In this document: in pieces, positions 43,449 to 52,217 of the stretch
Layout: every line of letters starts with the position of its first letter
How positions within the stretch are numbered: the first letter of the stretch is position 1
Assembly: GCA_938083135.1 (NCBI GenBank)
Contig: CALLKY010000077.1
Location: 1-60,679 of the forward strand
Length of the DNA: 60,679 bases
Direction: 5' to 3'
From: an uncultured Alphaproteobacteria bacterium
GTDB lineage: Bacteria > Pseudomonadota > Alphaproteobacteria > Bin95
The notes under the pieces: generated by a model
Databases searched by the model: none
What the model saw: the letters and a program-made list of their open reading frames with translations, nothing else
Told to the model about the DNA's origin: nothing
Program-made: the position numbers and the translations under genes

Positions 43449-43787
43449 AGCTTGGGCCAGCTAAATTATATAATGCCTATTCACTGAAGCTCTTCGCATT
43501 TGATCTGCTCCATGAAACGCGCCAAGACCGCGCATTTCATGGAAGGGTTTGATGCAAAGATAAAGCAAAAGGCTATAGCTATTCGGACTGCATAGGCCTA
43601 GATAGCGAGTGTGGAGAGCTGCGCGACGCGCCAGGGCCATAGTAATCCCGGGGCCGATATCGACAATCCAGGGAACTGTCACTGTTTAGGGCTGTGGTCT
43701 TTTGCATACGGTGCCCACCTCTCTCGTAGGGGTCCCGGAGGATTCGAAAGAGCCCAACGCCCAAGCGGCTCTCCACACTTTCCACGA
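43449..43787. other. 339-nt intergenic region with inverted repeats
   Basis: No gene is supported. A near-perfect hairpin CCATGAAACGCG / CGCATTTCATGG at 43510-43542 may be a terminator for the deacetylase transcript. At 43595-43606 GGCCTAGATAGC matches the inner part of the IS1595 end at the left edge. A 12-bp perfect inverted repeat AGTGTGGAGAGC (43608-43619) and GCTCTCCACACT (43768-43779) encloses 148 nt. The first half is AT-rich. Confidence 0.6.
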
Positions 43788-45002
43788 TCAGGCTTTGTTG
43801 CGCGTCATGCGCGCAAACGTCCAGCGCGTGACGAGGCCGAGCACGGTAAGGTGCAGGAAGCCCATGGCCCAAGCTGTATCGGTGAGTGCGCCGTCCGGGC
43901 CAGAGAATGCATCTAAGATCAAGCCCATAACAAAGGGGCCGATTGCGCCGCCCGCATAGCCAAGCGTTGTGTGAACGGCGAGCGTTTGGCCTCGCATGCC
44001 GGGCGCTGCGGCTTCAGATGTGCCGCCGGTTAGTGTCGATGAATCCAGCCAGATCGCGCCACCGCTTAAAATCGCCAATAGCACTGCCACGTCATAACCA
44101 TATGGCCCTAGGTGACCGAGCGCCGCCGCCATCGCCGCCGAAAGTGCCGTTGCCAACAGCACAACGGACCGACGCCCAATGCGGATTGAGAGTTCGTTCC
44201 CGAACATGCTCACTCCCGTACCGATTAAAGCGAGTGCCATCGCCGCCGCTTCTGGCCGTGCCCAAGATGCAGCGGCAGCAGTCCCAGATCCGGCGACATA
44301 GACCAGGAACGCCACTACCCAACCGCGCAGCACACTCATTTCCCAGGTGTGAAAGCCGTATGTGATCGCAAATGCCATGGCAGCCCGGTTTCGCAGGACA
44401 GGCCGGAAATCCAGGAGTGCAGGTCGTGGGCCGTTTGATTCAGGCGGCGGTGCCGGGGGTGCAGCGACCAAAGCGATGCCGCAGCCGAGTGCTGCAATAA
44501 TGGCGGAAATGATAAACGCCATCTCCCAGCCATACGCGTCCGCGATCAGGCCGCCATACAGGAATGATACAGCCCCCGCGACACCAATCCCGCCCGCATG
44601 CCAAGCGACAGCCCGGCGCATCAGGGTCGCGTCCACCCGGTCCGCCAACAGCTTCAGGCCGGTCATATACACGCCAGCCCAGCCGGCGCCTGCGAGCACC
44701 CGGCCAATCAGCGCCGTCCAGAACCCATCGGCCCAGAGTCCAAACGCCAAATGCCCAACCGCGATCAATGTGGCACCCAGTAAGTATATGCGTTTGGCGT
44801 CTACCCGATCCGTCAGGGAGACCAGAATGGGGGCTGACAGCGCATAGGCTAAATAGAACGCACCGGTGATCGCACCAGCTTCCGTGTTGTCGAGGCTCCA
44901 GGCGTCGCTCAGCCGCGGTAATAGCGCCGCCCAGACATAGGCACCGATCTGGGCCGCGATCTGCGCGATACATACGATCAGGACGAGTCGCCCACCGGAC
45001 AT
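43788..45002 (-). CDS. MFS transporter
   Basis: 404 aa from the ATG at 45002 (MSGGRLVLIVCIAQIAAQIGAYVWAALL); the frame reaches back to 45056 but those residues are not membrane-like. Twelve hydrophobic helices in two halves, with a central loop PPAPPPESNGPRPAL. The cytoplasmic loop after helix 2 (SLTDRVDAKRIY) is a degenerate GxxxDRxGR-like motif. Proton-coupled export or import of a small molecule. Divergent from the Anbu operon, with 139 nt between the two starts. Confidence 0.85.
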   Translation of the reverse strand: MSGGRLVLIVCIAQIAAQIGAYVWAALLPRLSDAWSLDNTEAGAITGAFYLAYALSAPILVSLTDRVDAKRIYLLGATLIAVGHLAFGLWADGFWTALIGRVLAGAGWAGVYMTGLKLLADRVDATLMRRAVAWHAGGIGVAGAVSFLYGGLIADAYGWEMAFIISAIIAALGCGIALVAAPPAPPPESNGPRPALLDFRPVLRNRAAMAFAITYGFHTWEMSVLRGWVVAFLVYVAGSGTAAAASWARPEAAAMALALIGTGVSMFGNELSIRIGRRSVVLLATALSAAMAAALGHLGPYGYDVAVLLAILSGGAIWLDSSTLTGGTSEAAAPGMRGQTLAVHTTLGYAGGAIGPFVMGLILDAFSGPDGALTDTAWAMGFLHLTVLGLVTRWTFARMTRNKA

Positions 45003-45141
45003 GCCGCCGCCTCTCCAGCTTTGCCTAAAGGTTCGGCAAGGATCGCCCTTGCTCACCCAATATGCGCAAATTATGAGCCGCCAATGCTTTGGTCTGGCTC
45101 AAAACCTTGCGTTCCCAAGAGACTGCTACAGCTTAGTCGCC

Positions 45142-46575
45142 ATGTCGACAGAGCAAACATACTTCGATGAGATGCTGGGGTTCGACGAAACCGCACGCAG
45201 TCCCTACACAGACTATGACGCATGGTTCCAGGCCGAGGACATCAAGCGCCTCCGCCGGAAAGCGACCGAAGCTGAAGCGTCTTTCCGAAAAACTGGTATC
45301 ACCTTCAACGTCTATGGTGAAAGCGAAGCAGCGGAGCGGTTGATCCCGTTCGACATCGTGCGGCGCATCATTTCCGGGCGGGAATGGGACCGCTTATCCA
45401 AAGGCATTGAACAACGGGTCAGGGCGCTGAACGCCTTTCTGTATGACATTTATCATAACCAGGAAATCATCAAGGCGGGCCGCATTCCCGCCGAATTGAT
45501 TGCGAACAATGACGCTTTCCTGCCAGAAATGATCGGCGTGACACCCCCCGGTGGCGTTTATACCCACATTGTCGGCACAGACATTGTGCGCACCGGCGAG
45601 AATGATTTCTTTGTGCTGGAAGACAATGCCCGCACGCCGTCCGGCGTCTCCTACATGCTGGAGAACCGGGAGACAATGATGCAGATGTTCCCGGAACTGT
45701 TCAGCCAGATCAAAGTACGGGAAGTGGCTGGATATCCGCGCAGTCTCCGCCGGTCGCTCGCTGCAACGCGCCCGCCTGCTATCAATTCGTCTGACACTCC
45801 GGTGATCGCGGTGCTGACCCCCGGCATGTACAATTCCGCATTCTACGAGCACGCTTTTTTGGCGGATCAAATGGGTGCCGAGTTGGTCGAAGGCCATGAC
45901 CTCCGCGTCGTTGACGGTCGCATCGCCATGCGCACGACCCAGGGCTACCAAGCCATTGATGTTCTATATCGCCGGGTTGATGACGAATATCTGGACCCGC
46001 TGACATTCAATCCCCAATCAGCGCTTGGCGTCGCCGGGATTATGGATGTGTACCGGGCCGGTGGCATCACCATCGCCAATGCCCCGGGTTCGGGCATCGC
46101 GGATGACAAAGCCGTCTATTCCTACATGCCTGAAATCGTTGAATTCTATACAGGCGAGTCCGCGCTACTGAAAAACGTGCCGACTTGGCGCTGTAGTGAC
46201 CCCCAATCATTGCAATATGTGCTGGATAATTTGGCAGCACTGGTCGTCAAAGAAGTGCATGGGTCTGGCGGTTACGGCATGCTGGTCGGGCCAACGGCCT
46301 CCAAGCGCGAAATCTCCACCTTTGCGACAAAGCTGAAAGCACACCCGAGCAATTATATCGCCCAGCCAACACTGTCACTGTCCACAGTGCCGATATTCAC
46401 CCGCGCAGGCTTGGCACCGCGCCATGTGGACCTGCGGCCCTATGTGCTGGTATCGCCGGATAAAGTGACGATAACGCCGGGCGGCCTGACGCGCGTGGCA
46501 CTGAAAAAGGGCTCGCTGGTTGTGAATTCAAGCCAGGGCGGCGGAACAAAAGATACCTGGGTTTTGGAGGACTAG
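45142..46575 (+). CDS. circularly permuted ATP-grasp type 2 protein (Anbu operon)
   Basis: 477 aa from the ATG at 45142 (MSTEQTYFDEMLGFD); the upstream extension of the frame is untypical. DUF404/DUF407-type ATP-grasp with a rearranged core. Motifs include GGVYTHIVGTDIVRTGENDFF, the EDNARTPSGVSYMLENR substrate loop, and the late KEVHGSGGYGMLVGP ATP-binding loop. Members of this family ligate carboxylates to amines at ATP cost. First gene of the Anbu operon, with the alpha-E gene three nt after its stop. Confidence 0.85.
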   Translation: MSTEQTYFDEMLGFDETARSPYTDYDAWFQAEDIKRLRRKATEAEASFRKTGITFNVYGESEAAERLIPFDIVRRIISGREWDRLSKGIEQRVRALNAFLYDIYHNQEIIKAGRIPAELIANNDAFLPEMIGVTPPGGVYTHIVGTDIVRTGENDFFVLEDNARTPSGVSYMLENRETMMQMFPELFSQIKVREVAGYPRSLRRSLAATRPPAINSSDTPVIAVLTPGMYNSAFYEHAFLADQMGAELVEGHDLRVVDGRIAMRTTQGYQAIDVLYRRVDDEYLDPLTFNPQSALGVAGIMDVYRAGGITIANAPGSGIADDKAVYSYMPEIVEFYTGESALLKNVPTWRCSDPQSLQYVLDNLAALVVKEVHGSGGYGMLVGPTASKREISTFATKLKAHPSNYIAQPTLSLSTVPIFTRAGLAPRHVDLRPYVLVSPDKVTITPGGLTRVALKKGSLVVNSSQGGGTKDTWVLED

Positions 46576-46578
46576 AGC

Positions 46579-47523
46579 ATGCTTGGGCGAACTGCCAGCG
46601 GGCTCTTCTGGATGTCCCGCTATCTTGAACGCAGCGAAAATACAGCGCGCCTGATCGATGCCGGGTTCCACCTGGCACTGACTCGCCCGTCTGAAGCAGC
46701 ACCAAATGAATGGGCGTCTGTGCTTTCAACATCTGGCGCGGACGAAGCATACAAAGCGAAATATGACGGCTATGAGGGCCTGAACGTCGTCGATTTTTTA
46801 CTCCGTGACACGGCCAATCCAGGCTCTGTGCTGAGCATGGTCCATATGGCGCGGGAAAACGCCCGCCAGGTCCGCACCGCGCTGACCCGTGAAGCGTTTG
46901 AAGCAACCAACGAAGCTTGGATGACCTTGCGTGACCTTTTGGCCAAGCCGGTCAGCGAACGAGACCTTCCGAGCGTTCTGAATATGATCCGCCAGCAATC
47001 TGCTTTAGTGCGTGGTGCCATCCACGGCACGATGCTGCGGAATGACGTTTATAACTTCCTGCGCATTGGTACGTTCCTGGAGCGTGCGGACAACACGGCC
47101 CGCATATTGGACGTGAAATATTACGTGCTGCTGCCTTCTATCGCCCATGTCGGCGCAGCGCTGGACAATGTGCAGTGGGAGAAAATTCTGCGTGCTGTAT
47201 CCGCCCACCGAGCCTATCGCTGGCTCAATGGTGAAGGCGTCACTGCGCGCGGGATTTCAGAATTCCTGATCCTGGACCGGCAATTCCCCCGCTCACTCGC
47301 GTTCTCTGTCGCTAAGGTCACGGAGAACCTAAACCACCTGGCGCGGGATTACGGCGATAGGCCAGAAAGCTTGGTCCATGCTGAATCCATGAGCGCTATG
47401 TTTGATCGGCAAACAATCGCCGCGATTACAGAAATTGGCCTGCACGGCTTCCTGCGGGAATTTATTCGGGATCACTACGGCCTGGCGGGCACCATTGCAT
47501 CGGATTACCGGTTCCATGAGTAA
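46579..47523 (+). CDS. alpha-E domain protein (Anbu operon)
   Basis: 314 aa, almost all helix (DUF403). Starts MLGRTASGLFWMSRYLERSENTARLID and contains two further ERADNTARILD-type repeats, giving the helical alpha-E fold. Its biochemical role is unknown; in Anbu operons it accompanies the ATP-grasp ligase. It starts three nt after the ATP-grasp stop and is followed by the transglutaminase-like gene, so they are co-translated. Confidence 0.85.
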   Translation: MLGRTASGLFWMSRYLERSENTARLIDAGFHLALTRPSEAAPNEWASVLSTSGADEAYKAKYDGYEGLNVVDFLLRDTANPGSVLSMVHMARENARQVRTALTREAFEATNEAWMTLRDLLAKPVSERDLPSVLNMIRQQSALVRGAIHGTMLRNDVYNFLRIGTFLERADNTARILDVKYYVLLPSIAHVGAALDNVQWEKILRAVSAHRAYRWLNGEGVTARGISEFLILDRQFPRSLAFSVAKVTENLNHLARDYGDRPESLVHAESMSAMFDRQTIAAITEIGLHGFLREFIRDHYGLAGTIASDYRFHE

Positions 47524-47527
47524 TATT

Positions 47528-48322
47528 ATGCAGCTTAAAATCACGCACACGACCGAGCATACCTACGATAAACCCATCCGGTTTGGCCTGCAGCATCTGC
47601 GCATGACGCCAAAATCCAGGGATGGCCAGCGCGTCCTTGATTGGTCGATCACAATCACGGGCGGACAAGCCGAAGCGGAATTTGAGGACCAGCATAATAA
47701 TCACGTGACCCTGGTTGGCTTCCCGGTGGGGGCTGAACAGATCACCATCGTAGGTGCTGGAACGGTTGAGGTTGAGGACCGCGCTGGCGTTGTTGGCATG
47801 CATGGCGGGTTCGCACCGCTTTGGTATTTCGACCGCATCACGCCGCTCACCAAGGCTGGCCCGGAAGTCCGCCGTTTAGCGCGCGAGGTTGGCGGCACTG
47901 GCGACCTAAATTGTCTGCATGCGCTTTCCGCCAAGATTTCTGAGATCGTCACCTACACGATTGGCGAAACGGGCGTGGAAACCACCGCTGAAGATGCGCT
48001 GAAAGCTGGGGTTGGGGTCTGCCAAGATCACGCCCATGTCTTTATCTCTGCCGCCCGCTTAATGGGCCGCCCAGCACGGTACGTTTCCGGTTATCTACTA
48101 ATGGATGACCGCATTGAACAGCAGGCGACCCATGCCTGGGCAGAGGCCTATGTCGATGGCATTGGGTGGATTGGGTTTGATCCATCAAATGGGATTTCGC
48201 CAGACTCCCGCTATGTTCGCATCGCAACGGGCCTGGATTTCAAAGAAGCCGCCCCCCTATCGGGCGTGACATATGGCGATGCGAATGAGACGTTATCCAC
48301 CGCATTGACCGTTCAGCAGTAG
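47528..48322 (+). CDS. transglutaminase-like cysteine protease (Anbu operon)
   Basis: 264 aa from the ATG at 47528 (MQLKITHTTEHTYDKPI), the usual family start; an ATG at 47516 inside the previous stop is an alternative. N-terminal beta-sandwich, then a papain-like/transglutaminase core with Cys165 (GVCQDHAH), His202 (THAWAEAYV) and Asp218 (GFDPSNG) as the triad. Such proteins cleave or exchange peptide bonds at Gln/Asn-type positions. Third gene of the Anbu operon. Confidence 0.88.
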   Translation: MQLKITHTTEHTYDKPIRFGLQHLRMTPKSRDGQRVLDWSITITGGQAEAEFEDQHNNHVTLVGFPVGAEQITIVGAGTVEVEDRAGVVGMHGGFAPLWYFDRITPLTKAGPEVRRLAREVGGTGDLNCLHALSAKISEIVTYTIGETGVETTAEDALKAGVGVCQDHAHVFISAARLMGRPARYVSGYLLMDDRIEQQATHAWAEAYVDGIGWIGFDPSNGISPDSRYVRIATGLDFKEAAPLSGVTYGDANETLSTALTVQQ

Positions 48323-48381
48323 ATTATCTTTCTGCTATATAGCCGTACCGTATCGCATTCCCATATGTGGAGCATGTTGCC

Positions 48382-49116
48382 ATGACCTATTGTGTTGCCT
48401 TGCGCATGAATAAGGGTTTGGTGTTTTTGTCGGACACGCGCACCAATGCTGGCGTCGACAATATCTCAACCTTCCGCAAAATGTTCACCTGGGAAGATTC
48501 TGGCGAGCGCATGATCACCATGATGACTGCCGGGAATCTGGCGACGACGCAGGCCGTGGTCAGCATTCTGGACGAGCGCACGAAAGCCCCGGCAGACCGC
48601 GCGCCCTCAATCCTGCAAGCGCCTTCTATGTTTCAGGTTGCCAAGCTTGTTGGGGACACTTTGGCGGAAGTCGTGCGCAATAGTTCGCCGGACGGGCAGT
48701 CAGCAGATGCCTTCGGTGCGACGATTATCGTCGGCGGCCAGATTGGCGACAGCCCGCCGCAGCTCTTTCTGGTCTATCCTGAAGGCAATTTCATCGAAGC
48801 ATCCGACGATACGTCGTTCTTCCAGATAGGTGAGACCAAGTATGGCCGCCCGATCCTGGTCCGCGCTTTCGACCCTGAAATGAGCTTCGAGGATGCTGTT
48901 AAGCTGCTGCTGGTGTCATTCGATTCGACCATGAAAGCGAATCTATCCGTCGGCCTACCAATCGACGTTCAGATCTATGAGGCGAATAGCCTGAAACGTG
49001 GTCGTGATATTCGGATGGGCGCGGATGACGCGTATTACAGCATGATCTCGAACAGTTGGGGCGAGGCACTGCGGTCCACCTTCTATTCGCTGCCGACCTA
49101 TTCATTCAGCGATTAA
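48382..49116 (+). CDS. anbu: Anbu proteasome-like peptidase
   Basis: 244 aa from the ATG at 48382, with GGAG nine nt upstream. The mature form should begin at Thr2 after Met removal. In the family numbering from that Thr, Thr1, Asp17 (SDTRT) and Lys32 (FRKM) form the N-terminal nucleophile site as in proteasome beta subunits. The sequence TYCVALRMNKGLVFLSDTRT identifies the ancestral beta-subunit family. Anbu forms open rings with no AAA ATPase known. Last gene of the ATP-grasp, alpha-E and transglutaminase operon, which recurs in many proteobacteria. Confidence 0.9.
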   Translation: MTYCVALRMNKGLVFLSDTRTNAGVDNISTFRKMFTWEDSGERMITMMTAGNLATTQAVVSILDERTKAPADRAPSILQAPSMFQVAKLVGDTLAEVVRNSSPDGQSADAFGATIIVGGQIGDSPPQLFLVYPEGNFIEASDDTSFFQIGETKYGRPILVRAFDPEMSFEDAVKLLLVSFDSTMKANLSVGLPIDVQIYEANSLKRGRDIRMGADDAYYSMISNSWGEALRSTFYSLPTYSFSD

Positions 49117-49128
49117 GGCCGTTCGCCT

Positions 49129-50259
49129 TTAGCGCAGAACGGCACCGTTCCGCACAATCCCCGCACGGGCTAACCGCCGACGCGCTTCGACGGTGACGCC
49201 ATTGGCATCCGTCAGCGGAAATGCGCCATGATCAATCCTGAGCAGGGTCGCATCGCCAGGTCCACCAACGGCCAGTCCGCCAAGTTCAGGTCGTCCCATG
49301 GCTTTGGCCGGATTGATCGTGGACGCTGCAATGATGTCTGAAAGGTCCATGCCGAGATGCAGGAATTTGGACAGCGTTACCAGTTGATCCACCGCAGGCC
49401 CCGGCAGCGACATGGTGTGGACGTCTGACGAGATACAATCCGGCGGCAGCCCAGCCGCCATCATCGCTTCCGCCACCTGCCAGGAAAACGAGCCCTTGCC
49501 GTGGCCGATATCAAAGATGACGCCCATGTCTTTGGCCGCCAGCACTTCATCCCTGACGCGCCCGTCCATTGTCGTTGGCGCAGCCGGGAACGGGCGATAG
49601 CAATGGGTCAGAACATCCCCCGGACGAAGCCGCGACAGCACCTCCATGCGGGACGGCGGCGGATGATCCAAATGCGCCATGACAGGCAGGCCCAGCGCAT
49701 CCGCAGACTCAATCGCGATATCCAAAGGTGCGACGCCAATACCGCCAGATGCGACCAGACCAACCCGCACCTTAACGCCAACGATGATATCCCGATGCTC
49801 ATTCCCAACACGGACAACTTCCATTGGATTGAGCAGGCGGATATCCCCGGACTCACCAACCATAACCGCAGGACTGAACGCGAAAATGCCAGCAAAACTG
49901 GCGTTAATGTACGCCAGCACGCGCGCCTCTGACCGCTCAACGATGTGCGCTCTAAACCCGTGGAAGTTACCGGGACCCGCACTGCCTGCATCCACCAGCG
50001 TCGTGCACCCGGACTGCCGCATATAGGCGTCTGGGTCGACGCCAAGCGACGTGCCGCCCCAATAGATATGGGTGTGCAGATCAATCAGACCAGGCGTCAC
50101 GTAGAGACCATCAGCTTTGATGACCTCATTGGCACCCGCGCCAGCATCGGCACCAATGGCAGAAACTTGGCCATCTTTGAAGGCGATATCCGTCACGGCG
50201 TCCAGGCCGCTGGCGGGATCAATGACATGACCGCCGATGATAGCAAGATCGTGAGACAT
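49129..50259 (-). CDS. amidohydrolase/deacetylase-family metalloenzyme
   Basis: 376 aa TIM-barrel amidohydrolase. Metal ligands HTH (DLHTHIYWGG), the likely carboxylated Lys in VGVKVRV, His in MAHLDHPP, His in THCYRP and Asp in SSDVHT. This matches the group that hydrolyses N-acyl amino acids or acetyl esters (deacetylase-like enzymes such as Atu3266). Substrate unknown. Convergent with the Anbu gene (12 nt apart) and divergent from msrB. Confidence 0.82.
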   Translation of the reverse strand: MSHDLAIIGGHVIDPASGLDAVTDIAFKDGQVSAIGADAGAGANEVIKADGLYVTPGLIDLHTHIYWGGTSLGVDPDAYMRQSGCTTLVDAGSAGPGNFHGFRAHIVERSEARVLAYINASFAGIFAFSPAVMVGESGDIRLLNPMEVVRVGNEHRDIIVGVKVRVGLVASGGIGVAPLDIAIESADALGLPVMAHLDHPPPSRMEVLSRLRPGDVLTHCYRPFPAAPTTMDGRVRDEVLAAKDMGVIFDIGHGKGSFSWQVAEAMMAAGLPPDCISSDVHTMSLPGPAVDQLVTLSKFLHLGMDLSDIIAASTINPAKAMGRPELGGLAVGGPGDATLLRIDHGAFPLTDANGVTVEARRRLARAGIVRNGAVLR

Positions 50260-50360
50260 ATATGAGCGCCTTTATGCAATGCGTATTCGCTCAAAGCATA
50301 GCCGTTCGCTACCTCACCGCCTATATTAGGGTCAACCAACCTGAATAGAGGGCACCTGCC

Positions 50361-50777
50361 ATGACCGATAAAGTTGTCAAAACTGATGCTGAATGGAAAG
50401 CCCAGCTTTCTGCAGAGTCATATCATGTGGCCCGTAAGCATGGCACCGAACGCGCCTTCAGCGGCGAATATCACGATAGCACAGCCAAAGGCCGGTATGA
50501 CTGCATTTGCTGCGGGCAACCGCTGTTCATCTCTGATACCAAGTTTGATTCCGGCACGGGCTGGCCAAGCTATTGGGCACCGATTGATGATGACGCCGTC
50601 ACCGAAAAGAAGGATCGCTCCTTCTTCATGGTCCGCACCGAAGTTCTGTGCAGCAAATGCGACGCGCATTTGGGCCATGTGTTCCCCGATGGCCCAGCGC
50701 CGACCGGACAGCGGTATTGCATGAACTCAGTCGCCCTAAAACTGACGACCGCAGATGAGGACGAGTCCGCCGCGTGA
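50361..50777 (+). CDS. msrB: peptide-methionine (R)-S-oxide reductase
   Basis: 138 aa. Zinc-binding Cys48/Cys51 and Cys97/Cys100 (CICC, CSKC), substrate motif [10 protein letters not shown] and the catalytic Cys120 ([11 protein letters not shown]). Reduces methionine R-sulfoxide in proteins using thioredoxin. The ATG is preceded by AGGGCACCTGCC. The next gene starts with GTG overlapping its stop by four nt. Confidence 0.95.
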   Translation: MTDKVVKTDAEWKAQLSAESYHVARKHGTERAFSGEYHDSTAKGRYDCICCGQPLFISDTKFDSGTGWPSYWAPIDDDAVTEKKDRSFFMVRTEVLCSKCDAHLGHVFPDGPAPTGQRYCMNSVALKLTTADEDESAA

Positions 50778-50992
50778 GCGCATCCAAAGCCCAGCCTAAC
50801 CCGCGCGCCCTCATCGCAGTCGCTGTGCTGCTTGTGGGACTCGCGGTCTATACCGCGATTGTCGTGACCCTGGCTGACTACCTGCCAAGCCACTGGGCGG
50901 TCGAAGCGATCTATGCGCTGATCATGGGGTTAGTTTGGGTCTGGCCCGCCATCGCCCTATTCCGCTGGGCCGCGAACTGGCGCGCGCAGTAA
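50774..50992 (+). CDS. DUF2842-like small membrane protein
   Basis: 72 aa starting with GTG at 50774, which overlaps the msrB stop (GTGA) and fixes the start. Two membrane helices, about residues 12-34 and 43-63 ([20 protein letters not shown], then [19 protein letters not shown]), with a short basic tail. The family is common next to alphaproteobacterial housekeeping genes, with unknown function. Co-translation with msrB suggests a role near the membrane in protein repair. Confidence 0.72.
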   Translation: MSASKAQPNPRALIAVAVLLVGLAVYTAIVVTLADYLPSHWAVEAIYALIMGLVWVWPAIALFRWAANWRAQ

Positions 50993-51008
50993 TACCAGAT
51001 CGTCCGCG

Positions 51009-52217
51009 TCAGCGCGCCTCTGGCTCGATCACAGCACCGGCCTTCACCATCACTTCAATATCGTCATCCGCATACCCAAGCTCAGCCAAGATTTCGCGGG
51101 TTTGCTCGCCGATATGGGGGGCATGGTGGGTGTCTTCGCGCATGCCGCCGCTGAAGGTATTTGGCGTTTTGGTTTTTAGAATGCGCCCCTCTGTCGGGTG
51201 ATCAACTTCAGTGAAGAAGTCGACATCGGTTAGGTGCGGGTCATCCAGCAGGCTGTCGATCGTATTGTACCGGGCAGCCGGCACATCAATTTCCGCGAAA
51301 ATCTCAATCCACTCCTCCGTGGTCTTCAACAGCAGGCCTGCTGCGCGAATTTCGAAATATTCCGCCGCATGTTCAGACCGGGCCGCCGCATCCGTGAAGC
51401 GTGGGTCTTGTTTAAGTTCCGGTTTGCCAATCACATCAAAGAACGCCGCCGCTTGGGCATTCGTGTTGGGATGCACCGTGATGTAGCTATCCTTGGTCCG
51501 CATCGGCTTGTAATCGGGGCTGAGCAGCCGGTTGTCGCCGGAAGGACCAGCAGGTGGCACGAATGTGATCCCAGCCAAATGTTCAGAGGCCACAAAGCTC
51601 GCCATATTTTCAAGCATCGGCGTCTCAATGCTTTCACCAACGCCTGTTTTTTCCCGGCGGTAGAGCGCGAAGCCGATGGATTGGGCCGCAACCAAACCGG
51701 TCACGTGATCGGTCATCACCATCGGCACAAACCGCGGCTCGCCGATTGCCCGTTCGAATGTTCCCGCAACGCCAGACAGGCTCTGCACAATGGGATCATA
51801 GGCGGGGCGGTTGTAGTAAGCACCGCCCTTACCAAACGCGACGATGCCGCAATAGATCAGCCGTGGATTGATCGCTTGCAGGCTTTCAAAATCCAAGCCT
51901 GCCCGTTCAAGCGCTGCCGGGCGGACATTGCTGACAAATACATCCGCACTCGCCAGCAACTTTTTCATCGCCGCAAGCCCGTCTGGTTTTTTGATATCCA
52001 GGCAAATGGACCGCTTGTTCCGGTTGAAGTTCATGAACTTCCCGGACATGCCGCGATTACGAGCCCCCCTGGCCATCAGCCGCAAAAGGTCACCGCCCGG
52101 TGCCTCCACTTTGATGACATCAGCCCCCTGGTCCGCCAGCGTGCGGCCGCAGATCGGGCCGACGACAATCGTCGTCATATCAACGACGCGCACGCCTTCA
52201 AGGGGACCGCCGGCCAT
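51009..52217 (-). CDS. CaiB/BaiF-family CoA transferase
   Basis: 402 aa class III CoA transferase. Typical N-terminus GPLEGVRVVDMTTIVVGPICGRTLADQGADVIKVEAPGGD is divided between the CoA pocket and dimer ring; Asp141 in RPAYDPIVQSLSG is the candidate catalytic Asp. It moves CoA between carboxylic acids. Its ATG overlaps the preceding hydratase stop by one base (TAATG), so the pair probably forms one step in acyl-CoA metabolism, for example of mesaconyl- or itaconyl-type CoA. Confidence 0.88.
   Translation of the reverse strand: MAGGPLEGVRVVDMTTIVVGPICGRTLADQGADVIKVEAPGGDLLRLMARGARNRGMSGKFMNFNRNKRSICLDIKKPDGLAAMKKLLASADVFVSNVRPAALERAGLDFESLQAINPRLIYCGIVAFGKGGAYYNRPAYDPIVQSLSGVAGTFERAIGEPRFVPMVMTDHVTGLVAAQSIGFALYRREKTGVGESIETPMLENMASFVASEHLAGITFVPPAGPSGDNRLLSPDYKPMRTKDSYITVHPNTNAQAAAFFDVIGKPELKQDPRFTDAAARSEHAAEYFEIRAAGLLLKTTEEWIEIFAEIDVPAARYNTIDSLLDDPHLTDVDFFTEVDHPTEGRILKTKTPNTFSGGMREDTHHAPHIGEQTREILAELGYADDDIEVMVKAGAVIEPEAR

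Noticed and set aside
43608-43779. Possible MITE bounded by 12-bp inverted repeats
   Set aside because: No target-site duplication outside the repeats and no second copy seen, so not called as a mobile element.
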